DNA of 6,854 nt, taken from assembly GCA_964387625.1 (NCBI GenBank), contig CAYLWN010000041.1:1-6854 (forward strand). Direction: 5' to 3'. A model generated the notes under the pieces. The model had not been told where the DNA came from and searched no databases. It saw only the letters and a program-made list of their open reading frames with translations. The position numbers were made by a program, and so were the translations under genes. Below, one piece after another: positions 1-4,827 of this stretch. This stretch comes from CAYLWN01 sp964387625 (GTDB lineage Bacteria > Patescibacteriota > Microgenomatia > UBA10105). Within the stretch, counting starts at the first letter, position 1, and every line of letters begins with the position of its first letter.

Positions 1-2
1 AA

Positions 3-62
3 GCTACGAGGGTCAAAGAAAACTACGGATGGGCAAGGCAAATTCAGGATGATATTCATTGA
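3..62 (+). CDS. possible 3' end of an upstream gene (weak)
   Basis: The first bases are open in frame 3, giving about 19 codons that end in KENYGWARQIQDDIH and a TGA stop at 60-62. Frame 2 is also open, ending in RKLRMGKANSG with a TGA at 50-52. Either could be the C-terminus of a gene cut by the window edge, and nothing visible decides between them. No family is recognisable from so few residues. The clear promoter starting at 59 suggests that the upstream transcription unit ends about here. Confidence 0.25.
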   Translation, partial: ATRVKENYGWARQIQDDIH

Positions 63-87
63 TAAATTTTCCAATATAAATCATAAT
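59..87 (+). promoter_or_regulatory. sigma-70-type promoter of the ABC-2 operon
   Basis: A -35 box TTGATA (59-64) is separated by exactly 17 bases from a -10 box CATAAT (82-87). The predicted transcription start is near 94-95, just ahead of the ribosome binding site at 95-102 and the ATG at 112. This placement argues that the ATPase starts at 112 and not at the in-frame ATG at 49, which lies upstream of the promoter. It is a sequence match only; transcription is inferred. Confidence 0.55.
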
Positions 88-94
88 GAAACTG

Positions 95-102
95 AAGGAA
101 GG
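95..102 (+). promoter_or_regulatory. ribosome binding site of the first ABC ATPase
   Basis: AAGGAAGG lies 9 bases before the ATG at 112. It is the only convincing Shine-Dalgarno sequence in the window, and it fixes the start of the first ATPase at 112. Confidence 0.6.
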
Positions 103-111
103 AAAAATTAT

Positions 112-798
112 ATGGTGGCAATCGAAACCAAAAATTTGAAAAAAACGTTTGGCAAATATACAGCTGTTGATGCTGTTAATCTATCGATTAATGACGGGGA
201 AATTTATGCACTTATCGGTGAAAACGGTGCCGGCAAAACAACTTTGATCAAAATGCTGGTCGGGTTACTTATTCCTTCAAGCGGCAATTCTTTCATTTCC
301 GGTCATGACGTGATGAAAAAACCATTATTGGCAAAACAGGAAATCGGCTATGTGCCTGATGATCCTTCTGCTTATGAATACTTAACAGGTTTGGAATTTC
401 TGATGCTAACCGGGAGACTTAGAGGTATGAAAGGCACGGAAGCAAAAAAACGCATTGAAGAACTGTTAACAATTTTTCCAATTTCCGATATAGTACCTAC
501 CTCACTTGCCCAATATTCGCGGGGTAATAAACAAAAAATTGCAGTCCTGGCTGCTTTAATTACACAACCTAAAATTTTGATCATTGATGAACCGATTGTA
601 GGCTTAGATCCCTCCAGTATCGATATTTTAGGCAAAACTCTGGTCAAGTATGCAGAAAGCGGACATACTGTATTTTTTGTTACCCATATCATGTCATTTG
701 CGCAAAAATTTGCTAAACGCGTGGGAGTTATGAAAAACGGAAAAATTGTGCACCAATCCCAAGTTAATCAGGGAGTTGAGTTGGAAACTCTTCTTTAA
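112..798 (+). CDS. ABC-2-type transporter ATP-binding protein
   Basis: This 228-residue cytoplasmic ATPase would power the membrane protein encoded 8 bases downstream. Residue numbers count from the ATG at 112. Walker A is GENGAGKTT (36-44), Walker B is ILIIDE (155-160) with catalytic Glu160, the D-loop is GLDP (164-167) and the H-loop is His192. The Q-loop position reads YVPDDPSAYEYLTG (80-93), with Asp where many ABC proteins have Gln. The signature is YSRGNKQK (135-142) rather than LSGGQ. As general family knowledge, both substitutions are common in ATPases paired with ABC-2 permeases, so they do not imply inactivity. An in-frame ATG at 49 would add 21 residues (MIFIDKFSNINHN...) that match nothing in the fold and lie upstream of the promoter and Shine-Dalgarno site, so 112 is preferred. 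The length is normal for a single nucleotide-binding domain. The exported substrate is unknown. Confidence 0.93.
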   Translation: MVAIETKNLKKTFGKYTAVDAVNLSINDGEIYALIGENGAGKTTLIKMLVGLLIPSSGNSFISGHDVMKKPLLAKQEIGYVPDDPSAYEYLTGLEFLMLTGRLRGMKGTEAKKRIEELLTIFPISDIVPTSLAQYSRGNKQKIAVLAALITQPKILIIDEPIVGLDPSSIDILGKTLVKYAESGHTVFFVTHIMSFAQKFAKRVGVMKNGKIVHQSQVNQGVELETLL

Positions 799-806
799 AA
801 AAATCT

Positions 807-2411
807 ATGGAAAAATTAACAACTCTTTGGTGGGCAGACCGAATTGCAGCCACACGCTGGATTACCAAAAAATCCTTCAGCAGATTATTTGTAGCATTGA
901 TGTTTTTTATAATTTTTGCTGCAATTGCTTTGGGAATCTGGTCAATAAGCAATGCGTTTTTCCGTTCATTTGCCATGTATGAAGAATTTGGGCAACTGAC
1001 TGCGCAATACATCGTTCATGCATCAATTGTCATAGTTTTATGGTTAGCACTGGGCAGCAGTGTTGTTGCATATATTGGATTGTTACTTTCAACTTCACCG
1101 TCATTATCTTATTTATTATCTTTACCTGTATCTTCCAAAACATTAAATATTTGGCTATTTGTCAAATCTATTTTGGCTAATTTTTTACTGATGGCGTTTG
1201 TATTTATTCCAATAACTGTTGCCTATTCCAATGCGTTCGGTTTATGGAATATATTTTTTCTGATAAGAATGCTTTTAATACTTTTGTGTATTGTTTTGGT
1301 ATCTTCCGGTATTGGTATGATAATGGGACTTATAAGCGTTACTAAACTTCGTGGGCACGAATATCAGGCCGGGATAATTGGTTTAGCAGTATTTTTTTGC
1401 GTAATGATAGGAATTATCAAATTGATTTTTCCTCCGGAATTAGCCAGACTTTATGATATCTCACCAAATTCATTTCTGACAATTTTTAAAAGTTTTCCGC
1501 TTAATAATCCCTTGTTACCCACTGCATGGATGACCTGGAGTATTACTCAAGGATTTTCCGTTGCAACACTTTTGGTATTAGGAATTACCATTACAGTTGT
1601 AGTAATTTGTTTGAAATTTCAACAAAGCCGTTTAATCCCCACGCTTTTACGCATGCATTCAACTGCTCATATAAATGATATAACTCTTGCCGGATATAAT
1701 AAATTTACTCAGACTAATATTCCATTGGTTTTCAAAGATTGGTTGTCCATTATCAGAAATCCATCAGAAACCGGATATGCAATATTTTTAGGATCAATGG
1801 CTGTATTTTTCTTTTTATTTTTGTCTTTAGGTATAGGACACCGGTTAACTAATGAGACCTGGCAATTACAACTGACTGTGTTTTCATTTGCCTGGATTTT
1901 ATTTTTTGCAACCGCATTTTTCCTGCGGTTTTTATTTCCTTTAATTGCCAGAGAAGGCAAAAGCGCCTGGTATTTATTTACCATGCCAATTACCCGCAAC
2001 CGGATTCTCTTTTCAAAAATACTTTTAAGCATACTACTATCCATACCGGTAATGATATTTGCCGGACTGATATGGTATCTGTTACCTTTTGCTATTGGCA
2101 TAAACAGTTATCTTACTTATATTTCAATGGTTGTCATATTTACTTTGGCAATTTCACAAATTTTATTAGGTGCAATATTGCCCAATTTTTCTCAAAGTAA
2201 TCCGGAAAAAATATCTACCAGCGGTATGGGACTGGTTACACTTTTAATTTCCGGATTTATTGCCACATTAGCAGCCAAATGGATCGGATACATGATGTCA
2301 GGCACTATTGGAAGTATTTATTTTATTACAGTACCTTTGGGTGTTTGTATTGTACTGCTGACAATCCTCTGGTTTTTTTCTCAAAAACTTATGCAGCATT
2401 GGGAGTGGTAA
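807..2411 (+). CDS. large ABC-2-type permease, putative exporter membrane subunit
   Basis: This 534-residue polytopic membrane protein is very probably the partner of the preceding ATPase: 8 bases separate the genes and no Shine-Dalgarno is visible, suggesting translational coupling. About 12 hydrophobic segments can be seen, near residues 28-48, 70-95, 122-150, 153-178, 188-208, 250-270, 323-344, 354-380, 402-430, 435-458, 472-493 and 500-524. This is about twice the usual six-helix ABC-2 subunit. Two similar motifs, SLPVSSKTLNIWLFVKSIL (105-123) and FTMPITRNRILFSKILLSIL (391-410), occupy equivalent places in the two halves and suggest an internal duplication. A cytoplasmic stretch FKDWLSIIRNPS (309-320) has the Lys-Asp...Arg-Asn-Pro pattern that often precedes a transmembrane block in ABC-2 proteins. 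The closest family by general appearance is the 500-residue putative ABC exporters (Pfam ABC_tran_2 type). Direction and substrate of transport cannot be read from the sequence. Confidence 0.85.
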   Translation: MEKLTTLWWADRIAATRWITKKSFSRLFVALMFFIIFAAIALGIWSISNAFFRSFAMYEEFGQLTAQYIVHASIVIVLWLALGSSVVAYIGLLLSTSPSLSYLLSLPVSSKTLNIWLFVKSILANFLLMAFVFIPITVAYSNAFGLWNIFFLIRMLLILLCIVLVSSGIGMIMGLISVTKLRGHEYQAGIIGLAVFFCVMIGIIKLIFPPELARLYDISPNSFLTIFKSFPLNNPLLPTAWMTWSITQGFSVATLLVLGITITVVVICLKFQQSRLIPTLLRMHSTAHINDITLAGYNKFTQTNIPLVFKDWLSIIRNPSETGYAIFLGSMAVFFFLFLSLGIGHRLTNETWQLQLTVFSFAWILFFATAFFLRFLFPLIAREGKSAWYLFTMPITRNRILFSKILLSILLSIPVMIFAGLIWYLLPFAIGINSYLTYISMVVIFTLAISQILLGAILPNFSQSNPEKISTSGMGLVTLLISGFIATLAAKWIGYMMSGTIGSIYFITVPLGVCIVLLTILWFFSQKLMQHWEW

Positions 2412-2420
2412 ATAAAAATA

Positions 2421-2434
2421 AGATTTAAGAATTA
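2421..2434. repeat. 14-bp word shared with the spacer at 5541-5554
   Basis: AGATTTAAGAATTA occurs just after the ABC-2 permease stop and again, identically, at 5541-5554 in the spacer between the MacB-like ATPase and permease genes. Both are intergenic and AT-rich. It may be a fragment of a dispersed repeat, though a word this AT-rich could also recur by chance. Confidence 0.4.
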
Positions 2435-2450
2435 TTTGTTAAACTATTTG

Positions 2451-2521
2451 ATCCGGGATAGGGATTCGAACCCCAATTCCATCCTCCAGAGGGATGTGTC
2501 TTACCATTGGACGATCCCGGA
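2451..2521 (-). tRNA. trnQ: tRNA-Gln (anticodon CUG)
   Basis: Read on the minus strand, 71 bases fold as a class I tRNA. The acceptor arms are TCCGGGA and TCCCGGA (7 of 7 paired). The D-arm is GTC-CAATGGTAA-GAC, close to the D-arm of E. coli tRNA-Gln. The anticodon arm is CATCC-CTCTGGA-GGATG, with U33 and anticodon CUG at 34-36. The variable loop has 4 bases. The T-arm is TGGGG-TTCGAAT-CCCTA. The discriminator base would be U and the following bases are CAA, so the 3' CCA is not encoded and must be added by a nucleotidyltransferase. CUG reads only CAG, so a separate UUG tRNA is expected elsewhere for CAA, which is frequent in this window. The gene is convergent with the ABC-2 operon, 39 bases from the permease stop. 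No clear terminator hairpin follows it. Confidence 0.95.
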
Positions 2522-2523
2522 AA
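2510..2523. repeat. 14-bp direct repeat, copy within the tRNA-Gln 5' end
   Basis: GACGATCCCGGAAA (plus strand) covers tRNA-Gln nucleotides 1-12 and two bases upstream. An identical copy lies at 2622-2635, 112 bp away. The 98 bp between the copies contain a palindromic repeat. The arrangement resembles a target-site or attachment-site duplication at a tRNA gene, but it is on the 5' side; tRNA-targeting integrases usually use the 3' side. Confidence 0.7.
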
Positions 2524-2539
2524 CAATAACTAACTATTT

Positions 2540-2567
2540 ATTATGTTAAAAACGCATATCATGAAAA
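2540..2567 (-). promoter_or_regulatory. possible proximal promoter of tRNA-Gln
   Basis: On the minus strand a -10 box CATAAT (2545-2540) follows a weak -35 box TTTTCA (2567-2562) with a 16-base spacer. The predicted start near 2533 would leave a leader of about 12 bases before the tRNA 5' end at 2521, which is a sensible distance for RNase P processing. The -35 is poor, so this is a moderate call. Confidence 0.4.
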
Positions 2568-2573
2568 CCATTG

Positions 2574-2616
2574 TCAGGCAAAGCCTGATCCTACTTGCCT
2601 GCGCAGGCAGGCTTTG
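2574..2616. repeat. REP-like overlapping palindromes
   Basis: TCAGGC (2574-2579), loop AAA, GCCTGA (2583-2588) forms a perfect 6-bp mini-hairpin. The overlapping arm CAAAGCCTG (2579-2587) also pairs perfectly with CAGGCTTTG (2608-2616). Between them lies a 14-bp perfect palindrome, TGCCTGCGCAGGCA (2596-2609). The first two structures share bases, so they are mutually exclusive. On the minus strand the mini-hairpin is preceded by GTAG (2594-2591), the kind of tetranucleotide that flanks REP hairpins used by REP-associated (RAYT) transposases. Its GC-rich content contrasts with the surrounding DNA. Assignment to a REP family is inference. Confidence 0.65.
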
Positions 2617-2621
2617 CGGGA

Positions 2622-2635
2622 GACGATCCCGGAAA
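2622..2635. repeat. 14-bp direct repeat, orphan copy of the tRNA-Gln 5' end
   Basis: This is identical to 2510-2523. On the minus strand it reads TTTCCGGGATCGTC and then diverges from the tRNA into TCCCGCAAAGCC. It sits about 10 bases downstream of the TGATATAAT promoter element at 2646-2654, as if a promoter that once led straight into the tRNA has been separated from it by the intervening segment. Confidence 0.65.
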
Positions 2636-2645
2636 ACTTGCTTTA

Positions 2646-2654
2646 ATTATATCA
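2646..2654 (-). promoter_or_regulatory. extended -10 promoter reading towards tRNA-Gln
   Basis: On the minus strand TGATATAAT is a perfect extended -10 element (TGnTATAAT). There is no good -35 hexamer at 17 bases upstream (CCGATT), which extended -10 promoters tolerate. The predicted start is near 2639, giving a leader of about 118 bases through the palindromic repeats before the tRNA. It may be the ancestral tRNA promoter. Confidence 0.45.
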
Positions 2655-2704
2655 CCAAAACATGGTAAAATCGGGATTATCCGGAGAATTCATTGTTACA
2701 TTGT

Positions 2705-2764
2705 CCCGCCTGCATCCCGATCTTCTTTGAAGAATTACTCGATTATCGGGAAGCATCTTGCGGG
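2705..2764. repeat. long imperfect inverted repeat
   Basis: CCCGC (2705-2709) pairs with GCGGG (2760-2764). Inside that, GCATCCCGAT (2712-2721) pairs with ATCGGGAAGC (2745-2754) at 9 of 10 positions, the exception being A2714/A2752. The 23-base apex can form a further small CTTC-TTT-GAAG hairpin. Short open frames crossing it on both strands look incidental. It could be an RNA structure in the leader of the downstream gene or a degenerate mobile palindrome; no known riboswitch is recognised. Confidence 0.5.
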
Positions 2765-2799
2765 CAGGTAAATTGTTAAATGTTAAAGAAGATTCTTTC

Positions 2800-2816
2800 A
2801 CCAAGTCAGACTTGGT
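2800..2816. repeat. mini-palindrome abutting the assembly gap
   Basis: ACCAAGT-CAG-ACTTGGT is a perfect 7-bp stem with a 3-base loop, ending 3 bases before the run of Ns. Its compact stem and triloop resemble the palindromes at 2574-2588 and 5578-5590. A multi-copy palindrome here would explain why the assembly broke at this point. Confidence 0.6.
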
Positions 2817-2819
2817 TCA

Positions 2820-2919
2820 NNNNNNNNNNNNNNNNNNNNNNNNNNNNNNNNNNNNNNNNNNNNNNNNNNNNNNNNNNNNNNNNNNNNNNNNNNNNNNNNN
2901 NNNNNNNNNNNNNNNNNNN
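2820..2919. other. assembly gap, 100 Ns
   Basis: Exactly 100 ambiguous bases, the conventional placeholder for a scaffold gap of unknown length. The start codon and control region of the following nucleotidyltransferase gene lie in or before this gap. Any reading frame that crosses it, such as one from a TTG at 2758, is in frame only because of the arbitrary gap length and should not be treated as a gene. Confidence 0.95.
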
Positions 2920-3654
2920 CAAATTATAGTTTTGGCTGCTGGGCATGGAAAACGGATGAAAAATGGCAATATTCCCAAAGTTTTACTCCCCTTCAAAGAT
3001 AAGCCTTTAATTACTCATTTATTGGACTCCATTGAAAAAGCTAATGTCTGTAACAAGCCCGTAATTGTGGTTGGCCAAAAAGCAGATATGGTAAAAAACA
3101 CACTAGGCCCGAAATATGATTATATTTATCAAAGTCAACAACTGGGTACCGGACATGCGGTCAAAATCTGCCAAAAATTTTTGGAAAATAAAGCCAAAAA
3201 TATTATGGTTCTATATGGCGACCAACCCCTGATTTCTCCGCAAACTATCCGGGATTTAACCCAAACCCATTTAAATTCTCAAGCAACACTTACCATGGTG
3301 ACTATTTCAGTTAATAATTTTTTATCCTGGCGCAAAACTTACGAGGATTTTGGCCGGATTGTGAGAAACAAAAATGGTGATTTATTAAAAATTGTGGAAA
3401 CCAAAGATGCGTCAGCGCAAGAAAAACAAATCACAGAAGTTAATCCCAGTTATTTCGTATTCAATGCCGGTTGGCTGTGGAAAAATATCCATCTCATCAA
3501 AAATTCCAATATCCAGAAAGAATTTTATTTAACAGATTTATTGGAAATTGCCATTTCCCAAAAAAGAAAAATTTCTACTATTTCCATATCTTCTAAAGAA
3601 GGTTTGGGAGTCAATAATCCTGAACAACTGGCATTACTTTCAAGAGTAAACTAA
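2920..3654 (+). CDS. glmU: GlmU-type UDP-GlcNAc pyrophosphorylase domain protein, 5' incomplete
   Basis: It probably converts GlcNAc-1-phosphate and UTP to UDP-GlcNAc in the cytoplasm, for peptidoglycan or surface glycans. The 244 visible residues, numbered from Gln at 2920, carry the GlmU uridylyltransferase motifs in order: LAAGHGKRM (5-13) for nucleotide binding, IPKVLLPFKDKPL (18-30) with the conserved Lys, QLGTGHAV (74-81), VLYGDQPLI (97-105) with the metal-binding Asp, FGRIVR (144-149), IVETKDAS (158-165), EVN (173-175), EFYLTDLLEIA (201-211) and GVNN (230-233) with the metal-binding Asn. The protein stops about 10 residues after GVNN, so the left-handed beta-helix acetyltransferase half of bifunctional GlmU is absent. 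Acetylation of glucosamine-1-phosphate would need another protein. Only a few N-terminal residues should be missing, because the first motif starts almost at the family N-terminus. Another sugar-1-phosphate nucleotidyltransferase is possible, but the motif set favours GlmU. Confidence 0.85.
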   Translation, partial: QIIVLAAGHGKRMKNGNIPKVLLPFKDKPLITHLLDSIEKANVCNKPVIVVGQKADMVKNTLGPKYDYIYQSQQLGTGHAVKICQKFLENKAKNIMVLYGDQPLISPQTIRDLTQTHLNSQATLTMVTISVNNFLSWRKTYEDFGRIVRNKNGDLLKIVETKDASAQEKQITEVNPSYFVFNAGWLWKNIHLIKNSNIQKEFYLTDLLEIAISQKRKISTISISSKEGLGVNNPEQLALLSRVN

Positions 3655-3665
3655 ACAGAAACATT

Positions 3666-3700
3666 GATTCTAGATTCTGGATTTTGGATTATAGATCTAA
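3666..3700. repeat. heptanucleotide tandem repeat, five units
   Basis: Five consecutive 7-base units read GATTCTA, GATTCTG, GATTTTG, GATTATA and GATCTAA, with consensus GATTCTG and increasing decay. The repeat starts 11 bases after the stop of the nucleotidyltransferase gene. The 7-base period rules out an undisturbed coding repeat. Function is unknown. Confidence 0.65.
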
Positions 3701-3709
3701 TAAATATAA

Positions 3710-3739
3710 CCCTTCGACAAGCTCAGGGAATATTTTTTT
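3710..3739 (+). terminator. terminator-like hairpin from a CCCTTCGACAAGCTCAGGG repeat
   Basis: CCCT (3710-3713) pairs with AGGG (3725-3728) around an 11-base loop, and AATA and then seven Ts (3733-3739) follow. The stem is short, so termination strength is doubtful. The position after the nucleotidyltransferase stop and before the next promoter is right for a terminator. The 19-base core resembles a palindromic repeat that recurs in many uncultured bacterial genomes (recalled, not searched), so a mobile repeat may have been co-opted here. Confidence 0.4.
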
Positions 3740-3787
3740 AACGATTATAGTAATTAGAATAGTATTTATTTAACTGTATGTTTAATT

Positions 3788-3793
3788 TATAAT
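3788..3793 (+). promoter_or_regulatory. -10 box of a probable leaderless promoter for the MacAB-like operon
   Basis: A perfect TATAAT ends 6 bases before the ATG at 3800. With usual -10 spacing the transcript would begin at or next to the A of the start codon, giving a leaderless mRNA. In agreement, no Shine-Dalgarno sequence precedes this ATG. The -35 region at 17-base spacing (TTTATT, 3765-3770) is weak. Confidence 0.5.
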
Positions 3794-3799
3794 ATATCT

Positions 3800-4825
3800 A
3801 TGTCAAAAAGAAAAATCGCATTGATTGGCGTGGGTGTAATTGTTATTGGAATTATTTTAGTAAAAATATTTGCGCCCTCCAAATCTAAAAACGGAATTGA
3901 AACAACAGCAGTTACCAAACAAACCATTACTGAAAATGTTTCCTCATCAGGAAAAATCAAGGCTAATGCATCTGTCGATTTGCATTTTCAAGCCCTTGGT
4001 AATTTAGCTTGGGTAGGTGTTCAAGAAGGAGATTCTGTTACTCAATTTCAAGCAATCGCCTCTCTTGATAAACAGGAACTGGAAAAAAACTTGATCAAGG
4101 CTCTGCGTGATTATTCCAAAGAAAGAAATGATTTTGAACAGGACAAATTGGATACTTATAGATATCCTGCAATGACCGATACTATTAAACGTATTCTGGA
4201 AAAAAACCAGTGGGATTTGGAAAAAGCGATCATTGATGTGGAATTAGAAACTATTGCTTTGAAATGGGCCACACTAACTACTCCGATTTCAGGAATTATC
4301 ACGCATATAGATGACCCGATTGCCGGAGTAAATGTAACTGCGGCATCAACATTCACAGTTGTCGATCCGCAAACAATAGTATTTACGGCTAACGTGGATG
4401 AGGTAGATGTAGGCAAAGTGAAATTGGGTCAAACTGCAACCATAAATTTAGATGCTTTCCCAAATAAAACTTTTACCGGAAGTGTTTCAAAAATTGCTTT
4501 TGCTGCAGAAATTTCTGCCGGAGGCGCAACGGTTTTTCCCGTAGAAATATCTTTTTCTGATATCAAAGATTTAAGAATCGGATTAAATGGAGATGTGACA
4601 ATAAAAACTAATGAAGCAGTTGATACAATTTCAGTTAATAACGATGCTGTCAAAGAATCAAGTGATGCAAAATATGTGATCAAAAAAGTCGGAAAGCAGT
4701 ATGAAAAAGTCACAGTCAAAACTGGTTTATCAGGCGCTAGCGAAACTCAAGTATTTGATGGTGTAACTCCCGGTGATCAGGTTGTGATCAAAGGATTTGA
4801 AAATTTACCCAAAAATTTACAATAA
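3800..4825 (+). CDS. HlyD/MacA-type membrane fusion (adaptor) protein
   Basis: This 341-residue adaptor is anchored on the outer face of the membrane and partners with the ABC proteins encoded next. Lys3, Arg4 and Lys5 precede a single hydrophobic segment, IALIGVGVIVIGIILVKIF (6-24), an uncleaved signal-anchor with no lipobox Cys. Then come a first lipoyl half (about 50-90, including GVQEGDSVTQFQAIASLD), a charged helical stretch (about 91-155), the second lipoyl half (LTTPISGIITHIDDPIAGVNV, 159-179), a beta-barrel domain (about 190-270) and a membrane-proximal domain (about 275-337, ending in the typical VTPGDQVVIKG). The helical hairpin is short, about 65 residues. In Gram-negative MacA the hairpin contacts TolC; here the partner is probably absent, as in Bacillus YknX-type systems. 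It is the first gene of the operon and ends 2 bases before the ATPase start. Confidence 0.88.
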   Translation: MSKRKIALIGVGVIVIGIILVKIFAPSKSKNGIETTAVTKQTITENVSSSGKIKANASVDLHFQALGNLAWVGVQEGDSVTQFQAIASLDKQELEKNLIKALRDYSKERNDFEQDKLDTYRYPAMTDTIKRILEKNQWDLEKAIIDVELETIALKWATLTTPISGIITHIDDPIAGVNVTAASTFTVVDPQTIVFTANVDEVDVGKVKLGQTATINLDAFPNKTFTGSVSKIAFAAEISAGGATVFPVEISFSDIKDLRIGLNGDVTIKTNEAVDTISVNNDAVKESSDAKYVIKKVGKQYEKVTVKTGLSGASETQVFDGVTPGDQVVIKGFENLPKNLQ

Positions 4826-4827
4826 TC

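Noticed and set aside
49..111. Upstream in-frame ATG at 49 as the start of the first ATPase
   Set aside because: It lies upstream of a TTGATA-17-CATAAT promoter and lacks a Shine-Dalgarno. The extra 21 residues have no family counterpart, while the ATG at 112 has AAGGAAGG at the right distance and gives the usual N-terminus.
372..692. Minus-strand open frames opposite the ABC genes (also 1709-2101, 4156-4416, 4429-4719, 4869-5054, 6639-6845)
   Set aside because: They are antisense shadows of well-supported genes with no recognisable domains or start signals.
135..798. First ATPase as an inactive pseudo-ATPase because of the SRGNK signature and Asp in the Q-loop
   Set aside because: Walker A, Walker B with the catalytic Glu, the D-loop and the H-loop are intact, and these substitutions are common in ATPases of ABC-2 systems.
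2574..2635. CRISPR-like array from the repeated short palindromes
   Set aside because: There are no regularly spaced identical repeats with unique spacers and no cas genes. The palindromes differ in sequence and are scattered.
2653..2757. Minus-strand 34-codon open frame (MLPDNRVILQRRS...) and plus-strand short frames over the inverted repeat
   Set aside because: The minus-strand frame lies largely on the inverted repeat, has no Shine-Dalgarno, and ends at the TGATATAAT element. A plus-strand 22-codon frame from 2662 is similar. Palindromes commonly create such frames.
2705..2819. T-box or glmS-type riboswitch ahead of the GlmU-like gene
   Set aside because: No T-box consensus, specifier loop arrangement or glmS ribozyme core could be recognised. 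Only an inverted repeat is visible.
2758..2919. Extension of the nucleotidyltransferase gene across the gap from a TTG at 2758
   Set aside because: The frame continues only because the placeholder is 100 bases, the true gap length is unknown, and the translated residues (MRAGKLLNVKEDS...) come from repeat-like intergenic DNA.
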